A stretch of 15,227 nt of DNA from NCBI GenBank assembly GCA_021203665.1, contig JAJQAT010000023.1:2309-17535 (forward strand), given 5' to 3'. The notes beneath the pieces are model-generated. The model did no database searches. It was not told the origin of the DNA and saw only the letters and a program-made list of their open reading frames with translations. Shown one piece after another: positions 6,290 through 14,506 of the stretch; within the stretch, counting starts at the first letter, position 1, and the number at the start of each line of letters is the position of its first letter. This DNA is from Bacillota bacterium (lineage in GTDB: Bacteria > Bacillota > Clostridia > UBA1381). Made by a program: the position numbers and the translations under genes.

Positions 6290-6302
6290 AGGATATGATT
6301 TT

Positions 6303-6794
6303 TTGTTTAATATAGTTTTGGTTGAGCCGAGAATACCGCAGAATACCGGAAATATCGCCCGTACCTGCGCGGCGACCGGCTGTCGGCTTCATATTGTGCG
6401 CCCGACGGCGTTTCAGATTACCGATAAGAACCTTAAACGCGCGGGACTGGATTATTGGCATTTGTTAAATGTCGCATATTACGACAATCTTGCCGACTTT
6501 TTTGAAAAGACAAAGGGCGCGAGATATTTTTACGCCACCACAAAGGCTCCGCATATTTACGCGGATGCCGAATTTAAGGATAATGATTTTATCCTGTTCG
6601 GACGCGAGGATGCGGGACTTCCCGAGGAGCTGCTCTACGAGCATGAGGAGCGGTGCATACGAATACCGATGATTGCCGAGGCAAGAAGCCTGAACCTGTC
6701 CAATTCCGTGGCGATAGTGGTGTATGAGGCACTGCGTCAGCAGGGCTTTGATAATCTCAAAGGCCTCGGACAGCTTACAAAATTTACATGGTAA
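6303..6794 (+). CDS. trmL: tRNA (cytidine/uridine-34-2'-O)-methyltransferase
   Basis: A SPOUT-class enzyme that methylates the 2'-OH of the wobble nucleotide 34 of leucine tRNAs, using S-adenosylmethionine. At 163 residues it is a minimal family member without an RNA-binding extension. The three family signatures are visible: VEPRIPQNTGNIARTC near the N-terminus, LFGREDAGLP (about residue 98), and the C-terminal RSLNLSNSVAIVVYEALRQ, which forms the knotted cofactor site. The start is TTG: AAAGGA (6288-6293) sits 9 nt before it and the homology begins at once, whereas the nearby ATG at 6295 runs into a stop after six codons. The TTG may lower expression. It lies between the DUF362 and DegV genes, with 12 bp to the next start. 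Confidence 0.92.
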   Translation: MFNIVLVEPRIPQNTGNIARTCAATGCRLHIVRPTAFQITDKNLKRAGLDYWHLLNVAYYDNLADFFEKTKGARYFYATTKAPHIYADAEFKDNDFILFGREDAGLPEELLYEHEERCIRIPMIAEARSLNLSNSVAIVVYEALRQQGFDNLKGLGQLTKFTW

Positions 6795-6806
6795 AGGAGA
6801 ATGGTA

Positions 6807-7676
6807 ATGGCGGATATTAAAATTGTCGTGGATTCCGGCTCCGATATACCGCAGGATATTGCCGATAAGTATGACATAGGCGTTATATCGTTTCTGAGCC
6901 TGTTCGGCGAGGAGCAGTATGTGCAGCGCGCGGATATAACGAATGAGGAATTTTATGATAAGCTTGAAAGCTTTGACGGATTCCCGACCACGTCGCAAAC
7001 GCCCTACGCGGATATGTATGACTATTTTAAGCGTCAATGCGCCGAGCATAAGAGCGTGATTTATTTCGCGCTGTCGGGCGCGGCGAGCGGTCAGTATCAG
7101 ACGGCAAATCTTGTCCGAAACGAGATTATCGAGGAAAATCCCGACGCGGATTTTCATATTGCGGACACGCAAAAGTTTTCGCTCTACATCGCGCAGACCG
7201 CCGTGCACGCGGCTCAGATGGCGCAAAGCGGCGCGGGCGCGGCGGAGATTACGGCGGAATGTGAAAAATATATAAAAGCATGGCGGTGTTTTCTACTTGT
7301 TGACACGCTGAAGTATCTTGAAAAGGGCGGCAGGCTGTCAAAAACGGCTGCTTTTGTCGGCTCGCTGCTTGATATAAAGCCGATTTTAACGATAGAAAAC
7401 GGTTTGGTTGAAAGTATGGATAAGCTTAGAGGTAAGAAAAAGCTTATGGATAAGCTCATTGAAAAGGTGAGCGAGGACGAGGACTTTGACAGCTCAAACC
7501 CGAGATTTCTTATTGTGCAGTCGGACGAGAACAGGGGAAAGGAAGTATGCGAAAAGCTGAAGGATGAGTTTGGAGAGGAATGTATTAAAATGTACGGCGA
7601 ATTCGGTCCGCTTATAGGCACCCACGTGGGACGCGGAGCGATAGCAATAATAGCGGGAATAAAGGAGGAGAAGTAA
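6807..7676 (+). CDS. DegV family fatty-acid-binding protein
   Basis: A 289-residue two-domain cytoplasmic protein of the DegV/FakB family. These bind a fatty acid and, where a FakA kinase is present, present it for phosphorylation so that exogenous fatty acids enter phospholipid synthesis. Family marks are VVDSGSDIP at the N-terminus, TTSQTP (about residue 59), the SGAASGQYQTA loop, LVDTLKYLEKGGRLS and KPILTIENG in the middle, and GTHVGRGAI near the C-terminus. Start: ATG 6807 is 7 nt after GGAG (6796-6799); the in-frame ATG 6801 is only 1 nt from it and too close. No fakA-like gene is in the window, so a FakB role is inference. The next start codon follows the stop directly. Confidence 0.9.
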   Translation: MADIKIVVDSGSDIPQDIADKYDIGVISFLSLFGEEQYVQRADITNEEFYDKLESFDGFPTTSQTPYADMYDYFKRQCAEHKSVIYFALSGAASGQYQTANLVRNEIIEENPDADFHIADTQKFSLYIAQTAVHAAQMAQSGAGAAEITAECEKYIKAWRCFLLVDTLKYLEKGGRLSKTAAFVGSLLDIKPILTIENGLVESMDKLRGKKKLMDKLIEKVSEDEDFDSSNPRFLIVQSDENRGKEVCEKLKDEFGEECIKMYGEFGPLIGTHVGRGAIAIIAGIKEEK

Positions 7677-8894
7677 ATGAAATATATAGTAATATTAGGT
7701 GATGGAATGGCGGATTATCCCGTAGACGCCTTTGACGGAAAAACAATTTTGGAGGTAGCCGATAAGCCGACAATCGACTATATGGCGCAGCACGGTGAAA
7801 TGGGTATGGTAAAAACCGTGCAGGACGGCATGAAGCCCGGCAGCGATGTGGCGAATTTGTCGGTAATGGGTTACGACACGAAAAAGTGCTACAGCGGACG
7901 CTCTCCGCTTGAGGCGGCGTCAATCGGCGTTGAAATGAAGGACGACGACGTTACGTTCAGAACAAACCTTGTAACGCTCAGCGATGAGGAAAATTACGAG
8001 GATAAAACCATGCTTGATTACAGCTCCGGCGAGATTACCACGGAGGAGGCGGCGCAGCTTATGGAGGCGGTTGCCGCGGAGCTTAACACGGATAAGATAA
8101 AATTCTACCCGGGCATAAGCTACCGTCATTTATGCGTATGGAACGGCGGCAGCACAAATGTCGATATGACGCCGCCGCACGATATTTCCGATAAAAAGAT
8201 AACCGACCATCTCCCCAAGGGCGACGGCGCGGAAACATTTATCGAGATGATGAAAAAGAGCGAGAGGATTTTAAAGGAGCATCCCGTAAACAAGGCGCGA
8301 ATCGCGGCGGGAAAAAATCCGGCGACCTCGATATGGCCGTGGGGCGAGGGCACAAAGCCGCAGCTTGATAATTTCGAAAAGAAATTCGGATTGAAGGGCA
8401 GTGTTATTTCCGCCGTTGACCTTATCAAGGGCATCGCGAAATGCGCCGGTATGAACTCGATAGATGTTGAGGGCGCGACGGGCAACTGCGAAACCAACTG
8501 GGACGGCAAGGCGCAGGCTGCGCTTGACGCATTGCTCGGCGGCAGCGATTTTGTATACGTGCATATGGAGGCACCCGATGAAATGGGACATCAGGGACTT
8601 CCGGAAAAGAAGAAATTCGCCGTTGAAACAATAGACAAAAGGGTTGTAAAATTCCTTAAGGACGAGCTTGAAAAGCGCGGCATAGACTACAGAATGATGA
8701 TTTTGCCGGATCACCCGACGCCGATTAAGCTGAAAACTCACGTATCGGACCCCGTGCCGTACATCATTTACGACTCAACCGCCGAAACGGACACAAACGC
8801 GGGTCTTACCTACACCGAGGAAAACGGCAAAAAGACCGGTATTTATATTGAAAAGGGATATACCCTTATGAACAGGTTCCTTAATTTAGATTAA
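7677..8894 (+). CDS. Cofactor-independent phosphoglycerate mutase homologue (proposed homoserine kinase type)
   Basis: A 405-residue member of the alkaline phosphatase superfamily, of the archaeal-type (ApgM-like) branch. Metal and catalytic positions visible are D9 (LGDGMADY), the GSDVANLS motif at residues 55-62, D301-E-M-G-H305, and D345-H346 with H355 (DHPTP then KTH). The family interconverts 3- and 2-phosphoglycerate. A bacterial subgroup found in Clostridia and Bacteroides has been proposed to act instead as homoserine kinase where ThrB is missing; the close resemblance to those proteins makes this plausible, but nothing in the window (no other threonine genes) decides it. AAAGGAGGAG (7661-7670) gives ideal spacing, and the ATG abuts the DegV stop codon, suggesting coupled translation. 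Confidence 0.88.
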   Translation: MKYIVILGDGMADYPVDAFDGKTILEVADKPTIDYMAQHGEMGMVKTVQDGMKPGSDVANLSVMGYDTKKCYSGRSPLEAASIGVEMKDDDVTFRTNLVTLSDEENYEDKTMLDYSSGEITTEEAAQLMEAVAAELNTDKIKFYPGISYRHLCVWNGGSTNVDMTPPHDISDKKITDHLPKGDGAETFIEMMKKSERILKEHPVNKARIAAGKNPATSIWPWGEGTKPQLDNFEKKFGLKGSVISAVDLIKGIAKCAGMNSIDVEGATGNCETNWDGKAQAALDALLGGSDFVYVHMEAPDEMGHQGLPEKKKFAVETIDKRVVKFLKDELEKRGIDYRMMILPDHPTPIKLKTHVSDPVPYIIYDSTAETDTNAGLTYTEENGKKTGIYIEKGYTLMNRFLNLD

Positions 8895-8936
8895 GAGCTG
8901 CCATACATTCTCGTAATTCGTGAAGGGAATGATTTT

Positions 8937-10124
8937 ATGAAAATAAAAAAGAATTGGATAAAAATTATAAGCTTCGTTGCCGCGTTGGCTGCGGCGGCGG
9001 TGCTGGTATATATATTTCTTCCGAAAATATTGAGCGTGCTGGGATTTTTGGTGGAGCTGTTTCTGCCGTTTCTGCTCGGCTATCTGTTTTCAATGGCGGT
9101 TAATCCGCTGGCGGATTTTTTGCAGAGAAAGCTTAAAATACCGCGCGGATTGTCGGCGGTGCTGGTTATTGTGCTTATCGTCGGAATTTTGGGCGGTGTG
9201 CTGTCGTTTTTGATATGGAAAATCATTGACGAGGTGCGAATGCTTTACACGCAGTTTCCGCAGATTTACGAAAGCGTGCAAAGCGGTCTGCATTCCTTCG
9301 GCGATAAGTGGTCGGTGGTGTACGACAATCTTCCCGTAAACGTGCAGGAGGCACTCTCCGCGATAGGCGAGGGCATATCCGAAAGAGCGGCGGATTTCAT
9401 AAACACAAAATCAACGCCGGTGGTGGACTACGCCGGCAACTTCGCGAAAGCGCTGCCGAGCGTGTTTATAGGAATAATCGTGTTTATACTCTCGTCGTAC
9501 TTTATGGTTTCGGAAAACAAGCTTGTAAGCAGGACGGTGAAAAAGCTGTGCAGCGATAAATTCCTGAACAGGCTGAACATGGTTAAGCGCGAGCTTAAAA
9601 AATACCTCGGCGGCTACCTAGGGGCGCAGGTAATACTTATGTTTATCGCCTTTGTGATAATGTTTATAGGCATGAGCGTGCTTAATATAGACTACGCGCT
9701 TTTGACAGCGCTCGGAATTGCCGTTTTGGACGCGCTCCCGTTTTTCGGCAGCGGACTTATTTTATGGCCGTGGACGGTGATAGAGTTTATAAACGGCGAG
9801 ATAAAGCTCGGCATAGGACTTATTGTAATATACGTTGCCGTAGCTCTTACGCGCCATTTTACGGAGCCTAAGCTGGTAAGCTCGAGAATCGGAATGAACC
9901 CCATTTTGACGCTTATGTCAATGTACGTCGGCTATAAGACGCTAAGCATAGGCGGATTGATTTTGGGACCGATAATTTTGGTGCTTATAATCAGCTTTTA
10001 TAAGGCGGGCGTGTTCGATTGGCTCATAAACCTTTTAAAGTCAATGGGCAGCTTTATAAAGAAGCAATTTTTAATGTTTAAAAAATTTTTGGTAGAGTTA
10101 ATGGAGAGTGACTGGGATGAATAA
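8937..10124 (+). CDS. AI-2E family transporter, YtvI-like
   Basis: A 395-residue polytopic membrane protein of the AI-2E/PerM family. It has a cluster of hydrophobic segments at residues 10-100, a soluble region at about 100-165, then further segments to about 365, ending in a charged tail. The segment GIAVLDALPFFGSGLILWPW and the C-terminal GMNPILTLMSMYVGYK are typical of the family. In spore-forming Firmicutes a subgroup is named YtvI, a sporulation-associated membrane protein; I favour that subgroup on overall appearance but cannot confirm it. Characterised relatives include Na+/H+ antiporters and proposed autoinducer exporters, so the substrate is open. AAGGGAA precedes the ATG. The 3' end overlaps the metG start by 8 bp, implying translational coupling. 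Confidence 0.85.
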   Translation: MKIKKNWIKIISFVAALAAAAVLVYIFLPKILSVLGFLVELFLPFLLGYLFSMAVNPLADFLQRKLKIPRGLSAVLVIVLIVGILGGVLSFLIWKIIDEVRMLYTQFPQIYESVQSGLHSFGDKWSVVYDNLPVNVQEALSAIGEGISERAADFINTKSTPVVDYAGNFAKALPSVFIGIIVFILSSYFMVSENKLVSRTVKKLCSDKFLNRLNMVKRELKKYLGGYLGAQVILMFIAFVIMFIGMSVLNIDYALLTALGIAVLDALPFFGSGLILWPWTVIEFINGEIKLGIGLIVIYVAVALTRHFTEPKLVSSRIGMNPILTLMSMYVGYKTLSIGGLILGPIILVLIISFYKAGVFDWLINLLKSMGSFIKKQFLMFKKFLVELMESDWDE

Positions 10125-12045
10125 AGACAAATACTATATTACGACGGCGATTGCGTATACGTCAAAAAAGCCTCATATCGGCAACACCTATGAGATTATT
10201 TTGACCGATGCCATCGCGAGATTTAACAGATTTATCGGAAAGGACGTGTTCTTCCTTACCGGCACCGACGAGCACGGACAGAAAATACAGGAAATTGCCG
10301 AGGCGGACGGAATCACGCCGCAGCAGCACGTTGACAAAATTGCCGGACAGATAAGGGATATAGCCGATATGCTTAATATCAGCTACGATAAGTTTATCCG
10401 CACAACGGACGACTACCACGTAAAGGCGGTTCAGCAGATATTTAAAAGGCTTTACGACAACGGCGATATATACAAGGGCGAGTATGAGGGCTGGTACTGT
10501 ACTCCGTGCGAGTCGTTCTGGACAAAGACGCAGCTAAAGGACGGCAAATGTCCCGACTGCGGCAGAGAGGTAAGGAAGGCAAAGGAAGAGGCGTACTTCT
10601 TCAAAATGAGCAAGTACCGGGATAAGCTGATGGACTACATCGAATCTCACCCCGAATTTATTCAGCCGGAGTCGCGCAAAAATGAAATGGTAAACAACTT
10701 CCTGAAGCCCGGATTGCAGGATTTGTGCGTGTCGAGAACGAGCTTTACATGGGGCATACCCGTTGAGTTTGACCCGGGACACGTAATTTATGTGTGGATA
10801 GACGCGCTTTCAAACTATATCACGGCGCTCGGATACACTCCCGATGAAAAGGGCGAGCTGTATAAAAAATACTGGCCTGCGGACGTGCATATTATCGGCA
10901 AGGACATTCTGCGTTTCCACACAATTTACTGGCCGATTATGCTTATGGCGCTCGGCGAGCCGCTGCCGAAGCAGGTGTTCGGACACCCGTGGATGCTTGT
11001 CGGCGATGAAAAAATGAGCAAGTCGCGCGGAAATGTGATTTACGCCGAGGATTTGGTAAGACATTTCGGTGTTGACGCGGTGAGATATTACTCGCTGCAC
11101 GAGATGCCCTTCGCTCAGGACGGCACGATTACCTACGAGGTGTTTATAAGCCGTTTCAACAGCGACCTCGCGAATACCTTGGGCAACCTTGTAAACAGAA
11201 CCGTAGCGATGATAAATAAGTATTTCGGCGGTGAAATACAGTCCGGAGACATAGGCGGCGAATTTGACGGCGACCTAAAGGCTGTCGCTGTCGGCGCGGT
11301 TGAAAAAATCATGAACAAGATGGAAACCCTGCACGTGGCTGACAGTATCGACGAGATATGGAGGGTTGTTGACAGAGCCAATAAGTATATTGATGAAACA
11401 ACTCCGTGGATACTTGCAAAAAACGATGCCGACAAGCCGAGATTGGGCACAGTGCTGTATAACCTTGCCGAAACGATAAGGATAATTGCCGCGCTGCTCA
11501 GCTCGTATATGCCGGAAACATCAAAGAAAATCGCGGAGCAGATAGGCGCGGACGATTTGACCTTTGAAAGCACAAAGACCTTCGGCACCATGAAAGCGGG
11601 TACAAGGGTAGGCGAGGCGGTTCCGCTGTTTGCGAGAATAGACGCGGAAAAGAAGCTTGCCGAGCTTGAAGCGGAGCTGGGCGAGCCCGAAGAGGAAATG
11701 ATAGAAATCGCTCCGTATAAGGACTATATCGAGTTTGACGAGTTTGAAAAGCTCGATGTGCGCGTCGGTAAGGTAATCGAGTGCGAAAAGGTGCCGAAGT
11801 CCTCAAAGCTTTTGAGATTTACCTTGCAGGTCGGCAGCGAAACAAGACAAATTCTTTCGGGTATCGCAAAATTCCATAAGCCGGAGGAGCTTATAGGCAA
11901 AAATGTTTTGTTCGTGGCGAATTTGAAGCCGAGAAAGATTATGGGACTTGAATCCAACGGTATGATTTTGTCCGCGGAATTTGAGGATAAGCTGACCGTG
12001 CTTACCACCTTGAACGATATTCAAAGCGGCGCGGAAATGGTGTGA
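10117..12045 (+). CDS. metG: Methionyl-tRNA synthetase
   Basis: Charges tRNA-Met and initiator tRNA with methionine. The 642-residue protein has the class I HIGN motif (H20-I-G-N23), a zinc knuckle with C128-x2-C131 and C145-x2-C148 (four cysteines, one zinc), the KMSKS loop (K299-M-S-K-S303), an alpha-helical anticodon-binding domain (about 350-500), and a C-terminal EMAP-II/Trbp111-like tRNA-binding domain (about 535-642) that also mediates dimer formation. Start: ATG 10117 with GGAG (10103-10106) 10 nt upstream; an in-frame GTG at 10108 is too close to that site. It begins inside the end of the preceding membrane protein gene. No T-box is present just ahead of it, so it appears controlled with the operon. 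Confidence 0.98.
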   Translation: MNKDKYYITTAIAYTSKKPHIGNTYEIILTDAIARFNRFIGKDVFFLTGTDEHGQKIQEIAEADGITPQQHVDKIAGQIRDIADMLNISYDKFIRTTDDYHVKAVQQIFKRLYDNGDIYKGEYEGWYCTPCESFWTKTQLKDGKCPDCGREVRKAKEEAYFFKMSKYRDKLMDYIESHPEFIQPESRKNEMVNNFLKPGLQDLCVSRTSFTWGIPVEFDPGHVIYVWIDALSNYITALGYTPDEKGELYKKYWPADVHIIGKDILRFHTIYWPIMLMALGEPLPKQVFGHPWMLVGDEKMSKSRGNVIYAEDLVRHFGVDAVRYYSLHEMPFAQDGTITYEVFISRFNSDLANTLGNLVNRTVAMINKYFGGEIQSGDIGGEFDGDLKAVAVGAVEKIMNKMETLHVADSIDEIWRVVDRANKYIDETTPWILAKNDADKPRLGTVLYNLAETIRIIAALLSSYMPETSKKIAEQIGADDLTFESTKTFGTMKAGTRVGEAVPLFARIDAEKKLAELEAELGEPEEEMIEIAPYKDYIEFDEFEKLDVRVGKVIECEKVPKSSKLLRFTLQVGSETRQILSGIAKFHKPEELIGKNVLFVANLKPRKIMGLESNGMILSAEFEDKLTVLTTLNDIQSGAEMV

Positions 12046-12069
12046 TTAAAGAATAAGGAGGAAAACAGA

Positions 12070-13419
12070 ATGGGAAAGCTATTCGGCACGGACGGCATAC
12101 GGGGTATCGCGAACAAGGATTTAACCGCGGAGCTCGCGTTTAAAACAGGTCAAAGCGGAGCGTATGTTCTGACAAAGCACAGCTCAAAAAGACCGAGAAT
12201 ATTAATAGGCAAGGACACAAGAAAATCGGGCGATATGCTTGAGGCGGCGCTTACCGCGGGACTATGCTCCGTAGGAGCAAAGGTTATTCCGCTGGGCGTT
12301 GTTCCGACGCCCGCCGTAGCGTATTTGACGAGGTATTATAAAGCCGACGCCGGCGTGGTTATCAGCGCGTCGCATAACCCGTGTGAGTATAACGGCATTA
12401 AGTTTTTCAACGGCGACGGCTATAAATTAAGCGACGCCATAGAGGACGAAATAGAAAGCTACATACTCGGCGAAAGAACCATTGACAATCTGCCGCCGCA
12501 CGGCAAGGTCGGATATGTGAACGCCAATCATAACGCCGTTGAGGATTATGTCGCGTTTGCCTGCTCCACAATAGACTGCCGCCTTGACGGTATGAAGGTT
12601 GCCGTTGACTGCGCGAACGGCGCAAGCTATGAAACGGCATTTAAGGCTTTAAACAAGCTCGGCGCGAATGTGGAGGCAATTCACAACACGCCGGACGGCG
12701 TAAATATCAACGCGATGTGCGGCTCGACGCATATGGAAAGCCTACAGGCTTATGTAACGTCAATCGGCGCGGACGTCGGTATCGCGTTCGACGGCGACGC
12801 GGACAGAATGCTTGCCGTTGACGAGAACGGAAAGCTCATCGACGGCGACCAGATTATGGCTGTATGCGCCAAATTTATGCGCGACAACGGCTCTCTTAAG
12901 CAGAATACCCTTGTTGCGACAGTTATGAGTAATCTCGGTCTGTTTATCGCGGGCGAAAAGATGGGCATAAATATTCCGCGCACAAGGGTGGGCGACCGCT
13001 ACGTTCTTGAGGAAATGCTGAAAAACGGATATAACATAGGCGGCGAGCAGTCGGGACACATTATTTTCCTTGACCATAACACCACCGGCGACGGACTTGT
13101 GAGCGCGCTGCAATTCCTTTCTGTGCTGAAGAAAACGGGACTCAGAGCATCCGAGGCGGCGGGTATTGTAAAGGTGATGCCGCAGGTACTCAGGAACGCG
13201 ACCGTAAGACTTGAAAATAAGAATACATATATGGAAAACGAGGAAATCTCGGCGGCTTGCAAGGCTCTTGAGGACGAGTTTGCCGGAGAGGGCAGAGTGC
13301 TTATAAGACCGTCCGGCACGGAGCCTCTTGTGCGCGTTATGATTGAGGGTAACGACAAGGAATATATAACAAAAAAGGCTGAGGAGCTTGCGGCTTTGAT
13401 TGAGAAGATTTTGGGATAG
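12070..13419 (+). CDS. glmM: Phosphoglucosamine mutase
   Basis: Converts glucosamine-6-phosphate to glucosamine-1-phosphate on the way to UDP-N-acetylglucosamine for peptidoglycan. The 449 residues match the family length. All four sites of the alpha-D-phosphohexomutase fold are present: the phosphoserine loop S99-A-S101-H-N-P (catalytic Ser101), the Mg2+ loop D241-G-D243-A-D245-R, the sugar-binding GEQSGH, and the phosphate-binding R413-P-S-G-T-E-P419. The N-terminal FGTDGIRG distinguishes GlmM from other mutases. A consensus AAGGAGG (12055-12061) precedes the ATG. It sits 24 bp after metG and 12 bp before the SGNH hydrolase gene. Confidence 0.98.
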   Translation: MGKLFGTDGIRGIANKDLTAELAFKTGQSGAYVLTKHSSKRPRILIGKDTRKSGDMLEAALTAGLCSVGAKVIPLGVVPTPAVAYLTRYYKADAGVVISASHNPCEYNGIKFFNGDGYKLSDAIEDEIESYILGERTIDNLPPHGKVGYVNANHNAVEDYVAFACSTIDCRLDGMKVAVDCANGASYETAFKALNKLGANVEAIHNTPDGVNINAMCGSTHMESLQAYVTSIGADVGIAFDGDADRMLAVDENGKLIDGDQIMAVCAKFMRDNGSLKQNTLVATVMSNLGLFIAGEKMGINIPRTRVGDRYVLEEMLKNGYNIGGEQSGHIIFLDHNTTGDGLVSALQFLSVLKKTGLRASEAAGIVKVMPQVLRNATVRLENKNTYMENEEISAACKALEDEFAGEGRVLIRPSGTEPLVRVMIEGNDKEYITKKAEELAALIEKILG

Positions 13420-13431
13420 GGAGGATAAAAT

Positions 13432-14496
13432 ATGCTTAAAAAATTCATACCTATATTTTTGGCGGCGGTTTTGACCGCTACAGCCGCTTCGGCGGATTCC
13501 GTAACCGTGCTTTTGTACGGTGAAGCTCTTGAATGCAGTGTCGAGCCGTTCATAACGGAGGGTACGACATTTGTTCCGATGCGCTCGATTTTTGAGGCGC
13601 TCGGCGCGGAGATTGAATGGGATGAGGAGACGCGCACCGTAACCTCCCAAAAGGACGGTGTGGAAATCAGTATAACAATCGGCAGCGAACAGGCTTATAA
13701 AAACGGCGAGGCATACACCCTTACAGCCGCGCCGATGATAACGGACGGCTATACCATGGTTCCGCTGCGCTTTGTTTCCGAAAGCTTCGGCTGCGTGGTG
13801 TCCTGGGACGGAGACACGCAAACGGTTACAATAGAGGAAAATCCCTTGACAAATTCAACCGTCGGAGTGATCGGCGACAGCATAAGCTACGGCACGAATT
13901 ACGCCGGCGGCTACGCTAAAATTCTCAGCGAAAACAATAATCTCACCGCCGTGAACGAGGCAAAGGGCGGAGCAACCATCACGCGTAACGTGAAATGGTC
14001 GGACGATTCGCAGTCCTACCGTCCCTGCATTATAGATATGCTTGACGCGCTCCCCGAGGAGCTTGATTATTTAATCATGCAGGGCGGAATAAACGATTTT
14101 TGGTGCCATGTGGAGCTTGGCTCCCTTGACGGCAGCCTTGACGACACAACCTTTGCCGGCGCGCTTGAAACGCTTTTCAAAAACGCAAAGGAGAAATATC
14201 CCGATTCCAAGATTGGCTTTGTCATAAATCACGACCCGTTCACGTATGACGCGGAAAGCTCTTATGAGCCTTACTATGAGATGATTAAGGCGGCGTGCGA
14301 AAAATGGGATATACCGTATCTTGACTTGTACGCCTTGAACAATACGGAGGTCGGCGTGAACGTCAAGGACGAGGAAATGTGCAGGCTGTATTTTGAATCC
14401 GAGGAGCGTCCGGGCGGCGACGGCACTCACCCGAATAGGCTCGGATATGAAACAATCTACGTGCAGCCGATTACGGAATGGCTGCAGTCATTATAA
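13432..14496 (+). CDS. Secreted SGNH hydrolase with copper-amine-oxidase-N stalk domain
   Basis: A 354-residue exported protein. Residues 1-21 are a Sec signal peptide (two lysines, hydrophobic core, cleavage likely after ASA-D or nearby). Residues 25-137 form a copper-amine-oxidase N-terminal-like domain, recognisable by two FVPMR/MVPLRF-type repeats; in Clostridia this domain serves as a surface or stalk module and does not bind copper. Residues 142-354 are an SGNH/GDSL esterase: Ser150 in IGDSIS, Gly219 and Asn221 in GGIND, and the D330-x2-H333 pair in DGTHPN. The substrate could be an acetylated wall polymer or dietary/host glycan; this is inference. GGGAGG lies 6-7 nt before the ATG. Placement between glmM and rsmG suggests a wall-related role. 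There is no LPXTG or lipobox. Confidence 0.88.
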   Translation: MLKKFIPIFLAAVLTATAASADSVTVLLYGEALECSVEPFITEGTTFVPMRSIFEALGAEIEWDEETRTVTSQKDGVEISITIGSEQAYKNGEAYTLTAAPMITDGYTMVPLRFVSESFGCVVSWDGDTQTVTIEENPLTNSTVGVIGDSISYGTNYAGGYAKILSENNNLTAVNEAKGGATITRNVKWSDDSQSYRPCIIDMLDALPEELDYLIMQGGINDFWCHVELGSLDGSLDDTTFAGALETLFKNAKEKYPDSKIGFVINHDPFTYDAESSYEPYYEMIKAACEKWDIPYLDLYALNNTEVGVNVKDEEMCRLYFESEERPGGDGTHPNRLGYETIYVQPITEWLQSL

Positions 14497-14506
14497 ACGG
14501 AGAAAT

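Noticed and set aside
6295..6315. ATG start for trmL at 6295
   Set aside because: That frame ends at a stop after six codons; the family homology begins at TTG 6303 in another frame.
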